DNA from: Bacteriovoracaceae bacterium
GTDB taxonomy: Bacteria; Bdellovibrionota; Bacteriovoracia; Bacteriovoracales; Bacteriovoracaceae
Length of the DNA: 64,000 nucleotides
Direction of reading: 5' to 3'
Assembly: GCA_947446575.1 (NCBI GenBank)
Contig: CANFHC010000005.1
Span: 62,001-126,000, forward strand
Below, in pieces: positions 1 to 9,900 of the stretch (within the stretch, counting starts at the first letter, position 1; the number at the start of each line of letters is the position of its first letter). The notes beneath the pieces were generated by a model that saw only the letters and a program-made list of their open reading frames with translations, ran no database searches and was not told the DNA's origin. The position numbers and the translations under genes are program-made.

Positions 1-2
1 TT

Positions 3-779
3 ACATCTAAACCTCTTAAGTTTTACGAATCTTTGATTGATAAGTATGCAGACATAAATGAAGAAACTCGTAAAAAAAATGTTGATGGTGATGTCACCAT
101 GTTTGTTCTGGGAACTATAAACCAGTATGAAAGGTATTTTGCTCCAGAAAATTACTTGAGATTCCAGGCTTGGGGAGGAGGGCACTTACAACCAACATTT
201 ATGGATAAGCAAGGATTGATGATTTTTGTTCCAAAGAATTCATATTTGATCTTAGAAAGTCACTATATGGGAACGGGGATTGTAGATAATGAAAAAAGTA
301 CATTTGAATTTTATGGATTTAGAGAAAAACCAAAAGGCCTAAGGCAGATTCGAAGTGTTTATACTACAAACTTTAATTTTGAAATACCTCCTAATACAAA
401 AGATTATGTAGTCACAACACCAGAGTGGATACCCGAGCAAGACATACATATTAGAGAATTTAATGGACATCTTCACATGAGAGGAATTTCTGTCAAAATT
501 GAAATGACAACTAAAGATGGAAAGACTCAAACATTAGCTTCGATTCCCAATTACAACTACGGATGGGGGGTTGGAACTTATATGGAGTTGAAAGAACCAA
601 TTGCAGTAAAGGCAGGGTCAAGATTTCGAACTATTTGTCACTACGATAACACTGCTAATAATCCCTACAATCCTGACCCTGATAAGAAAATACATTTTGG
701 TCAAAGAGTTGATAGGAGTGAAATGTGCATTATGCATGTTCGCTATACAAACGATGCGGAATTAAGGGCAGAAAAATAA
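3..779 (+). CDS. Copper type II monooxygenase-like protein, 3' part (5' end outside window)
   Basis: The reading frame is open from base 3, so the gene is cut by the window edge; the first in-frame start codon (base 33) is unlikely to be the real start. The visible part aligns without gaps of note to the C-terminal half of the 639-residue protein encoded at 3144-5063, so the full gene probably also carries redoxin and cytochrome c domains. Visible copper-ligand motifs match the peptidylglycine/dopamine monooxygenase (PHM/DBH) fold: ESHYMG (a CuH-site His), GHLHMRG (the HxH of CuM) and RSEMC (the CuM Met). The upstream HH pair lies outside the window. The gene is followed after 29 bases by the GT-C-like gene at 809. 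Likely exported to the periplasm like its paralogue, which has an N-terminal membrane anchor. The substrate is unknown. Confidence 0.8.
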   Translation, partial: TSKPLKFYESLIDKYADINEETRKKNVDGDVTMFVLGTINQYERYFAPENYLRFQAWGGGHLQPTFMDKQGLMIFVPKNSYLILESHYMGTGIVDNEKSTFEFYGFREKPKGLRQIRSVYTTNFNFEIPPNTKDYVVTTPEWIPEQDIHIREFNGHLHMRGISVKIEMTTKDGKTQTLASIPNYNYGWGVGTYMELKEPIAVKAGSRFRTICHYDNTANNPYNPDPDKKIHFGQRVDRSEMCIMHVRYTNDAELRAEK

Positions 780-808
780 TTTCTGGAAAACGGAAATTGG
801 AGATTAAA

Positions 809-3130
809 TTGTTAGTTAATTTTAGAAAAAATTACGTAATAAGAAATGCAATTTTGTGCATTGGCCTTATCATTGTTTTTTCATTTTGTATAAATATTTT
901 TGACCTTTTTGATAAAACATTATTTTTTATTTTTCAAAATAGAGATATTAGCAGAGCAAGAAATTTATTGGCTGGGAATTTAATATTCTACGGACCAGAA
1001 ATGACTGGAGGTGGAAATTTACCAGGGCCACTTTATTATATATTCTTGTCAGTCTCACAGTTTTTTAGTCAAACGTGGAAGAGTGCATGGATTATGCAAC
1101 TGATTCTTGTTCAACTAGCAACATTAATCGCTGCATTTTATTTTAAGACCAAAGGATCAATTACTCAGATGTTATTATGGGTTGTTTTTTTCTCACTTGC
1201 TCCTTTTACTTATAATTACCTCAAGTTTTTTTTAAATATAAGTTCGATGTTTGTTTTCACGGTTTCTGCATTAATTTTAATTCTTAAAGTTCAAGACGAT
1301 AAAAATTCACTAAAAACTAGGAGCAATTCTTTTTTATGGGCATCATTAATAATTGGGATGGGATTACAGTTTCATTTTTCAATTATAACATTTTATATTG
1401 CGTTGCTGTTAATGAATTATTTCCCTAAAAAAATAGGTCTCTGTTCCGTTTCTCAAAAAACAATCCTTAAAGGGATTGCACTTTTTTTAGCACCTTCTTT
1501 ACCATATTTTATTTGGAGTTTGTGTGCTCGGTTGAATTTAAATTTTGGTGTCCCTGCTTTTTACTCAGGTACATCGGCGAGTGCTCCCGTCAGTTTGCTA
1601 CATCTAATGACCTATGGATATTCCGAGGGGCAAGGATACATAATTGCGAAAACCCTTTTCTCGCTTACGCCTTTTACATTGTTTTTAATATTACCAATTT
1701 ATTATTTTGATAAAAACAAAGACAGTAAGGTCAGCGACGAAAAGGTTGAATTTCTTAAAAAGATAAAGCCTCTGCTTGTTTGCGTGGTAGTTTCGTTCCC
1801 TCCAGTGTTTGAACTTTTTTATTCTCCTCAAGCAAGTAGATACACAATGCCTTTTTGTGTTGGCTTGAATGTTTTAAATTTATTTTTTTTCCAAGAAACA
1901 ATTAAATCACATAAACGAATCAAGATCTTTAATGTTTTAAGTGTTGTTACTTTGATATTACTTTGGGTTTATGTTTATCTGTTTTTTAATCATTTGTTTA
2001 CAAAATCGATTGTTACTTTTTTCTCTGTAGTCTCGATCATTACTTTTTTGGTTTTCTTGTTCGATAAAAAATTTTTTGAGTCTGGAAAATCGGTACTCGT
2101 AAGCTTGGCACTTGCAGTGGCACTAATTCAAACTCAACATTCAATGGGAATTATTGGAGCATTTGCATCCAAAGACTGGGGAGTATTTATGCCCAATTTT
2201 GAAGAATGGGAAAAGATTTGGACAGTTATAAATCGCGAGACTGGATGGGACTATGAGTATGCCCGCCGCAGAATTTACTATATTGGGCATCACCTAGAGC
2301 AAGATCCGGAGCTGGCCTTAACTGATTTTAAAAAAAATGAAAAAAAATCCCCTAAAATATCCAATCCACCAGATGGATTTTTTGTTTCTAACAGATATAG
2401 AACATTTTTAACAAAGATATGGGGTCCTCAGTTTACAGCAGAAAGATGGATGATGAAGCAGAACTTTCAGCCAGAAGTATTTCGAGCAATAAAGAATGGA
2501 GAAATTAAATTAGGAAAAAATGTTTCTCAAGAAATTTTGATTATTCCTTTTTGGGTTCAAGATAAAAATAAATTTGCCAACTTTTTTCATGACCTCGGAG
2601 AGGGGTATAAACTTTCCGAAGATGATAAAAAATTATCCTTAGTTCCTGGCAAGGAAGGTGTCATGAAAAACGGTGTAAATGAGTTCATATTTAAATGGAA
2701 CGAAAACCCTGATCAAAATGAATACAGCTCGACTGGTGCGATAGTTTCAATGCTTAAAAAAGATAGCTCTAATTTTTTAGTAAATGTAAAAGTTGTCGGT
2801 TTTACTCTATCACAAATAACACCATGGGTGATGCCAACGTGGACACAGGCTTGGCTCACTCCTTATGTCAGGGTAAGATGTGACAACGAAGACTCAAAAA
2901 TTTTTTTACTAGCTACATCCATTGGATTTAATCGTTCTTATAGCTATGATGTTAAGACACCATTGCTTCAAGGAAATAACTCTTTTGTTGGTCCGTTTGA
3001 AAGAAGTTTTGAAATTAATTGTAAAAATGGAATAAAGGGATTGAGTATTGGAAGAAGTGGCTCAAGTGTAGAGACAATTACGAAAGTTAACAGGCTTCCA
3101 GAAAAAGTTCTTAGTATAAATATTAATTAA
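809..3130 (+). CDS. Large multi-pass membrane protein, GT-C glycosyltransferase-like (copy 1)
   Basis: The product is a 773-residue protein with an N-terminal hydrophobic segment, about ten further membrane segments to roughly residue 480, and a soluble C-terminal domain of about 290 residues. After the first membrane segment comes an RD-x-x-RA motif and a GGGNLPGPLYY stretch, reminiscent of the first periplasmic loop of GT-C enzymes (ArnT/PMT superfamily), where an acidic residue is catalytic. This is a resemblance, not a confirmed assignment. The C-terminal domain is shared with the paralogue at 10832-13132 (YYIGHH, SQITPW, TQAW motifs). I chose the TTG at 809 because GGAG lies six bases upstream and the paralogue also begins at a TTG; a longer ATG start at 725 would overlap the previous gene by 55 bases. 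The job is probably transfer of a sugar or lipid-linked group in the envelope, inferred only. Confidence 0.72.
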   Translation: MLVNFRKNYVIRNAILCIGLIIVFSFCINIFDLFDKTLFFIFQNRDISRARNLLAGNLIFYGPEMTGGGNLPGPLYYIFLSVSQFFSQTWKSAWIMQLILVQLATLIAAFYFKTKGSITQMLLWVVFFSLAPFTYNYLKFFLNISSMFVFTVSALILILKVQDDKNSLKTRSNSFLWASLIIGMGLQFHFSIITFYIALLLMNYFPKKIGLCSVSQKTILKGIALFLAPSLPYFIWSLCARLNLNFGVPAFYSGTSASAPVSLLHLMTYGYSEGQGYIIAKTLFSLTPFTLFLILPIYYFDKNKDSKVSDEKVEFLKKIKPLLVCVVVSFPPVFELFYSPQASRYTMPFCVGLNVLNLFFFQETIKSHKRIKIFNVLSVVTLILLWVYVYLFFNHLFTKSIVTFFSVVSIITFLVFLFDKKFFESGKSVLVSLALAVALIQTQHSMGIIGAFASKDWGVFMPNFEEWEKIWTVINRETGWDYEYARRRIYYIGHHLEQDPELALTDFKKNEKKSPKISNPPDGFFVSNRYRTFLTKIWGPQFTAERWMMKQNFQPEVFRAIKNGEIKLGKNVSQEILIIPFWVQDKNKFANFFHDLGEGYKLSEDDKKLSLVPGKEGVMKNGVNEFIFKWNENPDQNEYSSTGAIVSMLKKDSSNFLVNVKVVGFTLSQITPWVMPTWTQAWLTPYVRVRCDNEDSKIFLLATSIGFNRSYSYDVKTPLLQGNNSFVGPFERSFEINCKNGIKGLSIGRSGSSVETITKVNRLPEKVLSININ

Positions 3131-3143
3131 AAAAGGTATAACG

Positions 3144-5063
3144 ATGAGCAAGAAAAACTTAACGATTATCTCGCTTGCAATAATTATTTTAAGTACTTCA
3201 TATTTTTATCTTAAAAAAGACAAATTACCCTATAAGTCTTTTGGATATGATTATAAAAATGAAAAATATCTTAATCGAGTAAAGGGCGAGGTCCAAGATT
3301 TTGGTTCACTTGATCATCAAGGGGTGTTCCATACTCTGTACAAAGACTCTGACGCCAAAGCGATTGTGATTATCTCTCAAGGAAACGATTGTCCTATCAT
3401 TCAAAAGTTTTCGTTGATCATAAACGAAATAAAAAAGAAGTATGAATCTAAAAATGTTATTTTTTATTTTTTAAATTCCAATAGACAAGATAGCAGAGTG
3501 GACATAATTGAAGAGGCGAAAAAGTATAATTATGATCTGCCTATTTTAATGGACCCTTCACAAGTGATAGCAGATTCATTGGGGATTACAAGAACTTCTG
3601 AAGCAGTAGTAATAACACCAGAAGATTGGAAGATTGTATATCGTGGTGCTATTAGCGATAGAATGAATTATGGTGTTGATAAGCAAATTGCAAAAAATAA
3701 TTATTTGGAAAATGTACTCGATGCGATTATTTCAAATAAATCAATAAAATTAGATAAGGTCGCTCCTGCAAAGGGATGTTTAATTTCCTTTATAGAGCCC
3801 AAATCTATTTCATACGAAAAAGTGGTTGCGCCTCTAATTGCTCAGAAGTGCCTAAGTTGCCATACGGAAAGTCTTGGTTATTCACCTTATTTTGATAATT
3901 ATGAAAAACTAAAAGGTTGGGTTGCAATGTCAAAAGAAACCATCATGACAGATCGCATGCCTCCATGGGGGGCCGACCCACTGTATGGTGATTATTTCGA
4001 AAATACATCGCTTACGCCTGATGAAAAAAGAACCTTAATTAAGTGGATAGATGCTGGTGCTCCTAAAGACGGAAAAATTGATCCTTTAATAAATGCGAAT
4101 AATAGGTATGGGCATCGAAATGAGATCGTAGAAAAAAAGATTCCAATTCACACTGTTAAATACACAGAAAAAAAGATCCCACCAGGTGGGCTAATTGAAT
4201 ATAGATATGTAGAACTTGGCCAGCCGGTTCCTTATGATATGTGGGTCAATGGATTTAGAACATTAACTACTAATCCTCTACAGCTCCACCATGAAACCTT
4301 AATGGTTACATCGAAGCCGCTTAGTTTTTATGAAAAACTAATTCATGATAAAGCAGTTATTGATGAAGAAAGTAGGAAAAAAAATATAGATGGTGATATA
4401 ACCATGTATGTTTTGGGAACCATTAATAAGTATGAGCGTAAATACGCACCAGATGCTTACTTTAGATTTATGGTTTGGGGGAGAGGAATTATTCAACCTA
4501 AAATTTTTGAAAATTCAGGGTTAACAATCTTTATACCAAAAGGTTCCCATTTGATTTTAGAAAGTCACTACATGGGAATAGGAGTAGAAGACGAAGAGAC
4601 AAGTACATTTGAGCTCTACGGGCAACGAACAAAACCACAAGGCTCAAGGCAAATGCGTAGTATTTATACGACAAATTCCAATTTTGAAATCCCTCCAATG
4701 GTAAAAAGCCATTTCGTCACTACACCTGTGTGGAAAACTGAAAAAAATATTCACATTATTTCTTTCAATGGTCACATGCACATTAGGGGAAATGCCATTC
4801 GAACTGAAATAAAGCCACCAGGGGGAGAGTTCAAAACAATTTTTTCAATTCCCAAATATAATTATGGTTGGCAAGTTGGTGAATCGATTGCCCCACGTTA
4901 CACAATTGCAGTAAAAGCGGGAACTGAATTTAGGACTATTTGCAATTATAATAATTCACCTCAAAATCCTTCTAATCCAGATCCAACCAAAACAATCCAT
5001 TTTGGTCAGAGACTTGATAGAAGTGAGATGTGTATCGTACATATTGCATATACAGAGGATTAA
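3144..5063 (+). CDS. Redoxin-cytochrome c-copper monooxygenase (PHM/DBH-like) fusion protein
   Basis: The 639-residue protein has four visible parts. Residues 7-24 form a membrane anchor or signal. Residues about 50-215 look like a thioredoxin-fold redoxin with one candidate active Cys at 83 and no CxxC. A c-type haem site CLSCH sits at 236-240, with a probable axial Met in RMPPW (272). Residues about 335-639 match the copper type II ascorbate-dependent monooxygenase fold. All six canonical copper ligands can be assigned: HH 382-383 and H475 (CuH), H544 and H546 (CuM, GHMH) and M629 (SEMC). The family hydroxylates C-H bonds using electrons fed to copper, so the haem domain could be the electron donor (inference). 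The gene follows the GT-C-like gene by 13 bases and repeats the gene at 3-779, so this is a tandem duplication. Substrate unknown. Confidence 0.85.
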   Translation: MSKKNLTIISLAIIILSTSYFYLKKDKLPYKSFGYDYKNEKYLNRVKGEVQDFGSLDHQGVFHTLYKDSDAKAIVIISQGNDCPIIQKFSLIINEIKKKYESKNVIFYFLNSNRQDSRVDIIEEAKKYNYDLPILMDPSQVIADSLGITRTSEAVVITPEDWKIVYRGAISDRMNYGVDKQIAKNNYLENVLDAIISNKSIKLDKVAPAKGCLISFIEPKSISYEKVVAPLIAQKCLSCHTESLGYSPYFDNYEKLKGWVAMSKETIMTDRMPPWGADPLYGDYFENTSLTPDEKRTLIKWIDAGAPKDGKIDPLINANNRYGHRNEIVEKKIPIHTVKYTEKKIPPGGLIEYRYVELGQPVPYDMWVNGFRTLTTNPLQLHHETLMVTSKPLSFYEKLIHDKAVIDEESRKKNIDGDITMYVLGTINKYERKYAPDAYFRFMVWGRGIIQPKIFENSGLTIFIPKGSHLILESHYMGIGVEDEETSTFELYGQRTKPQGSRQMRSIYTTNSNFEIPPMVKSHFVTTPVWKTEKNIHIISFNGHMHIRGNAIRTEIKPPGGEFKTIFSIPKYNYGWQVGESIAPRYTIAVKAGTEFRTICNYNNSPQNPSNPDPTKTIHFGQRLDRSEMCIVHIAYTED

Positions 5064-5107
5064 AGGCAAAGATAAACCTTATTGAATATTAAAATTGTGG
5101 AGTAGTA

Positions 5108-5578
5108 ATGGATTCGTCTCAAGTACATTTAGCATTTAATCACTTCCCTATTGCCGGTGTATTTTTTTCGTTACTTTTTTTTGGAGCAGCTATCATAACC
5201 CAAAAAGAAAACTTAAAAGCACCAACAGTTTTTTTGGTTTTGATATCGGGTTTACTTTTACTTCCCGTTTTTTATTCAGGAGAGGGGGTCGAGAGAATCG
5301 TAAAAAGAAAACCATTTATCAGTCGTTACCATATTCATGAGCATGAAGAAAGCGCTGAAAAAACAATGGTTGTAATGATGGTTGCGACAGCGATGGCCGG
5401 TGGATGGTTAGTTATGAAAAAAATGAACAAGAAATATACTAATGAATTATTTTATTTAATTTTCATAATGAATTTCGTTACAGCATGGTCTGTTGCAAAT
5501 ACTGCACATGAGGGTGGAATGATTCGACATGATCAAATTAGGCATGGGGAAGGAAGTCATTTGGAGTTGATGGATTAA
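5108..5578 (+). CDS. DUF2231-like small membrane protein
   Basis: The product has 156 residues with four predicted membrane segments (about 14-30, 38-55, 85-102, 117-132). The N-terminus has a VHLAFNHFPIAG stretch, the signature opening of DUF2231 proteins, whose conserved His residues are thought to bind haem or metal. Further histidines cluster in YHIHEHEE (about 75-82) and in HEGG and RHDQIRH near the C-terminus, facing the same side by simple topology counting. It follows the copper/haem monooxygenase gene by 44 bases on the same strand, which suggests an electron-transfer or metal-handling partner role. That role is inference from context; the family has no firm biochemical function. Confidence 0.65.
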   Translation: MDSSQVHLAFNHFPIAGVFFSLLFFGAAIITQKENLKAPTVFLVLISGLLLLPVFYSGEGVERIVKRKPFISRYHIHEHEESAEKTMVVMMVATAMAGGWLVMKKMNKKYTNELFYLIFIMNFVTAWSVANTAHEGGMIRHDQIRHGEGSHLELMD

Positions 5579-5638
5579 TTAAAAACCTTCTTGGTTCTAT
5601 TTTAAAAAATATTTACAGGAAAATGGGAAGAACTAATT

Positions 5639-6718
5639 TTAATAATCACAAATCGTTGTTTTAGGGTAATTGCTAACCCATTCAAACCATTCTGTCATGT
5701 ATCCATCTTGTAATTCTAGATTTATTTTAATTTTTGAATCATCAAGAAACTTACCAGAAGAATCCCACTTCCCACCATTTTCACTTGCAAATGTTAACGG
5801 AGTCTTAGAGGAAATAAAAATTTTTCTACCTTGAGAATTGTTTATAGAAAAAACTAAATAGCTAAAATCAAATCCTCGAAAAAGAAAATAGTTTTTTTTC
5901 TCATAAATAAAACTCCTTATGGAGTTTTCCGCAAGTCCATCTAGCTTTACAGCAAATGGTAATTTATCTGGTCCAGAAGTGACACCAAAAACCAAGGTTC
6001 CTCGGGATAGGCGATGATCTTTTAAGTTCGCTGTTCTTGCAATCATCCAGGGCATGTATGGGTTTCCAATATCAAATATATTTCCATCACTATGACCATG
6101 CGGGCGAAACTTTTGCTCGATACTTGATACAACTACATCTGTATCTGGATGAGCTGAGAGCCAATTTTTCCATTTAACAATTTTCACTGGAATTCGATCA
6201 AGAATGGAACCTTTTAATGGTCCTTCGAGCGCTTGCCCTGAAAACGGATGCCAAAGTGAATTCGATTGAAGATCACAAATGCTAAAAGTTCCTTTTCTAT
6301 ATGAGCAAGGGATGAAACTGAGAGACCGACTCATTAAGTTAGCTCGAGTGGGGTTAAAGGCAGATGCGGCACTGCAAATTTCACAATGAGTAACTAAGAG
6401 AGGTGCTCCATTAATTGTATCATTTACTATGTGATAGCTCACCAATACCCACCGAGGATATGCGCGAATAATGCCATTAAAGCTAATTCCAACAATTAAA
6501 TCGTTGGGGTCCATGTGTGTTGCAAGTGAGCCTTTTATTACAGGAGGATTGTTTAAAGGCAAAGCATAAGCGCGCTCTTCACCATGTGGAAATATCATGG
6601 ATTTTGATGTGTTCGAAAAACCAAAAGTACTTAATGGAAAAAAAAATTTACTATAAACGGAAAATACTAATCCCATAAAGAGAATGGTGGAAGAAATAAG
6701 TATTAAATTTTTTTTCAT
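5639..6718 (-). CDS. DUF3179 domain-containing exported protein
   Basis: The 359-residue protein has an N-terminal hydrophobic segment (about residues 5-24), indicating export or anchoring. The body matches DUF3179: a DPND-x-x-VG opening, AYP, then the family hallmark VTHCEIC-x-A (Cys pair C-x-x-C in a His context), followed by a PHGHSDG segment and GxxAxAF-like strands. The biochemical role of DUF3179 is not established; the Cys/His cluster suggests metal or redox chemistry. It is convergent with the DUF2231-like gene and divergent from the permease fusion gene at 6986, which is the only minus-strand gene in this first block. It is probably expressed from the 267-base divergent interval. DUF3179 proteins being found near CRTAC1-like proteins is my impression of the context and has not been checked. 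Confidence 0.8.
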   Translation of the reverse strand: MKKNLILISSTILFMGLVFSVYSKFFFPLSTFGFSNTSKSMIFPHGEERAYALPLNNPPVIKGSLATHMDPNDLIVGISFNGIIRAYPRWVLVSYHIVNDTINGAPLLVTHCEICSAASAFNPTRANLMSRSLSFIPCSYRKGTFSICDLQSNSLWHPFSGQALEGPLKGSILDRIPVKIVKWKNWLSAHPDTDVVVSSIEQKFRPHGHSDGNIFDIGNPYMPWMIARTANLKDHRLSRGTLVFGVTSGPDKLPFAVKLDGLAENSIRSFIYEKKNYFLFRGFDFSYLVFSINNSQGRKIFISSKTPLTFASENGGKWDSSGKFLDDSKIKINLELQDGYMTEWFEWVSNYPKTTICDY

Positions 6719-6985
6719 TTGAACACCAAGATCGAGAAGATAAAATTAATTTCTAATAAATATCCTATTACAAAACGCTTAAACAGTCTTGAAATAAGAT
6801 TAGGGGTTAGATCTGTAGATGCAAAAAACACTGGATAAGAATTGAGATTATTTCTCGTTGATCGTTGTTGTCGAGTAAGATTTGCAAGGTCATTTTTTCG
6901 TTGAAAATTTTATTGATAATATCTATAATTTTGCAATAAGCAACAATTCGATTTTAATAGAGTTATTTATCGTTAAGGAATAAAA
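6719..6985. other. 267-base divergent intergenic region
   Basis: This AT-rich interval separates the outward-facing DUF3179 gene (minus) and the permease-UnbV fusion gene (plus). It contains the consensus-like promoter listed separately at 6901-6929. No open frame with a ribosome binding site was found. Any shared operator for the two genes would lie here, but I see no convincing long palindrome. Confidence 0.5.
6901..6929 (+). promoter_or_regulatory. Sigma-70-type promoter for the permease-UnbV fusion gene
   Basis: TTGAAA at 6901-6906 (five of six to TTGACA) and a perfect TATAAT at 6924-6929 are separated by exactly 17 bases. Transcription would begin near 6936, giving a leader of about 50 bases with AAGGA at 6976-6980 before the GTG start at 6986. 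This is the best-matching vegetative promoter I found in the window. Confidence 0.7.
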
Positions 6986-9900
6986 GTGTTGAATTTTAAA
7001 AAGTATTCTCCTTATTCAAAAAAACGATTTTTCATCCTCTTTGCCTGCATTCTAGTAGTAGCTTTTTATTTTTGGACTCAATCTCGTTATCCCGCCCTTG
7101 ATAAAAAAGCGCTAATGGGGGCTCGTACTAACGCCTCTGGCATTGTATTCGATATTGTTTTTCCTATTTTTAATACTGATACAATATTTGAACGCGTGTT
7201 GAAGTCAACTGTGAATTGGTACTATACAAATTGGAAAGGAATGACTTTTGGGCTTATTTTTTCCGGTCTAGTTTTATCTATTTTGAGTATGTTTCGTTAT
7301 CGGGGATTTAAGAATCACTTTTTAAATGCACTTGCAGGTATGGCCTTCGGAGCACCTCTTGGCGTTTGTGCTAATTGTGCAGCTCCCATTAGTAAATCAA
7401 TCTACGATAGCACAAATTCAATTGAAGCAACTCTTGCATCTCTGTTTAGTTCGCCAACATTTAATTTTGTTGTTCTCACTATGTCTTTTCAACTTTTACC
7501 CTTTGAGTTGGCGGTAACCAAAGTTGCTCTTTCTCTTGTGATGATTTTATTAGTGGCACCAATTTTGGGAAATCTATTTAAAAATTCACCAGAACATTTA
7601 CAAAATAAAAGAGAAGATGAAGTAGTAATTGAAGCTCTACCTTTTGGAGTGAAGCGAGATACCTCAGATGAATCTTGGTTTGTTGCGATAAAATCATCGT
7701 TTTCAATCTTTTTTCAATCTTTTTTTTACATTGTTAAAGTGACAGTACCGGCAATGTTGTTGGCAGGTTTTTTGGGGGGCGCCGTTATTGAGCTCATGCC
7801 CTTAGATTCTCTAATAAATTTACAATTGAGTTTGGCTGGCGTTTTTTTAGTCGCGGCAGTAGGAACGTTTTTGCCAGTGCCGATGAGTTTTGATGTTGTG
7901 ATTGTCGCAATTCTTTTAAGAGCTGGATTGCATCCAATTTACGGAATGGTTTTATTATTCACTTTGGGGATATTTAGTATTTATCCGTTCTTCGTAATGT
8001 GGAGGGCAATTAATTTAAAATTAGCCGGTGCACTTTTTGCAATCGTGATGTTTCTAGGAATGGCAGGAGGAGGGATTGTTCCGTATCTTGCAAGCAGGCA
8101 TTTGGATGAATTGATGGTGGCGTATAATAGTTCGCAATCAAATGATCCGGTTGATGAGACTATAAAGTTCACAAGAAAAAATTGCTTGAAACTAAGTGAG
8201 AAAAATAGAAATGATTGTGTTTTCCAAATTGCTCAAGGGACGAAGATTAAGAAAATTTGTTCAGTACTTCAAGAGAGCGTAGACAAGAAAGAGTGCGAAG
8301 CTAAATATTTCCTTTTTAATTCTGACAAGGTCAAGGGGGAGAATTGTTCGAGCTTGAACGATCCAGTGAGTAGAGATTACTGCAACAAATCTATGGGGGC
8401 AGAAATCATACGTAATATGCCATTTTTCTTTAAACATTATTGTGAATTAACATCTAATAAAGAGAACAGTTGCAAATACAGACAGATAAGATTTTTGGGG
8501 CAAAATGGTGGGAATTCAATTGGTCAATGTGAGTTGTTTAATTCCTTGCAAAATATACGTGAGTGCATTGATTTTTATTTTTTTTATAACTTTGATGCTG
8601 GAAGCATCCCAGAATCCAGTTGTTCTGTCCTCAAAACAGATTCAGCAAGTGCTTATTGTTTATCAAAGGTTGCACTTCGTTCAAAAGTAGAAAAGATTTC
8701 AACACTTGAAAATGCTTTTTGTCGCACGAGACCTGGACTTAAATTTAAACAGTATTGTAACGGTTTTTTCAATGAAGCAAGAGCCATTAATTCAAGAAGA
8801 ATAGAGTTTTGTGAAAAAATCAATACTGAATTTAAAGATAAATGCAAAGCGAGTGTGTTCTCTCAACAGGCCCAAGGAATGTATTATAAATTATTGGCGA
8901 GGGATTTGCTTACCAAAAGAAGTTTTTTGGATAAAGAAAATGAACTTATAAATACGCTTGATAATAAAAATACTTATAGCTCTTTAAAAATAGAATTAAA
9001 GAATGAGTTTAAAGAAGACAGTCTAAAAGTATCTTCATTTCCCTTGATAGCTAGAAAAAAACAAGTAGATATGTTTGAACGATTTGAAGATAAAGATCTT
9101 GGTATTAATCTTCCAGATGCAAAAGCCGTAGAGGAAACTGATTTTGGATGGATTTCTCGAGGAATGGCCGCGGGAGATTATAATCGAGATGGTAGGCAGG
9201 ATTTAGTATTTGCTACTTCGAAGGGGCCATTTTTATATAAAAACTTAGGAAATCTTCATTTTCAAAAAATGAAAATAGAGCTTAAGGAGGAAAAGGCAGG
9301 AGATTTAAATTTAATGAGTGTTGCCCTTGTTGATATAAACAATGATGGTTACTTGGATTTGTTTTGTAACTCTGCGATCAATGGAGAAATGTTTTTTTTG
9401 TTAAGCGCGAATGGAAGCTTTGAGCATGAAAATAGAATTAATATACCCAATGACAAGAAAAGAATTTATTCACGCTCCAATGCTTTCGCCGATGTTGATA
9501 AAAACGGATGGGTCGATTTGTTCGTTGGCAATAATCCACCATGGGGATTTTATGTGCCAAGTGCGAATGCAGAGAATGAGCTGTTAATGAATAATAGTAT
9601 GAAATGGAATCCTAATTCTGAATATACAGACAGAGTTAAAGGTTTAACGATGACTTCACTGTTTTCAGATCTAAATCAGGATGGATTTATTGATCTTTGG
9701 GTTGGAACAGATCTATTTGCACCTGATCAGCTCCTCATGGGAACAAAGAAAGGATTTAATGAAATAAAAAAATCTGATAAGAATGTAAATGCGACACCAA
9801 ATGCAAGTATGTCTTATGACAGTGGTGATATTAATAATGATTTAAGATTAGACGTCATTGGTTTGGGAGTAAATAACAACACTGCAACATTTGTTCTTAG

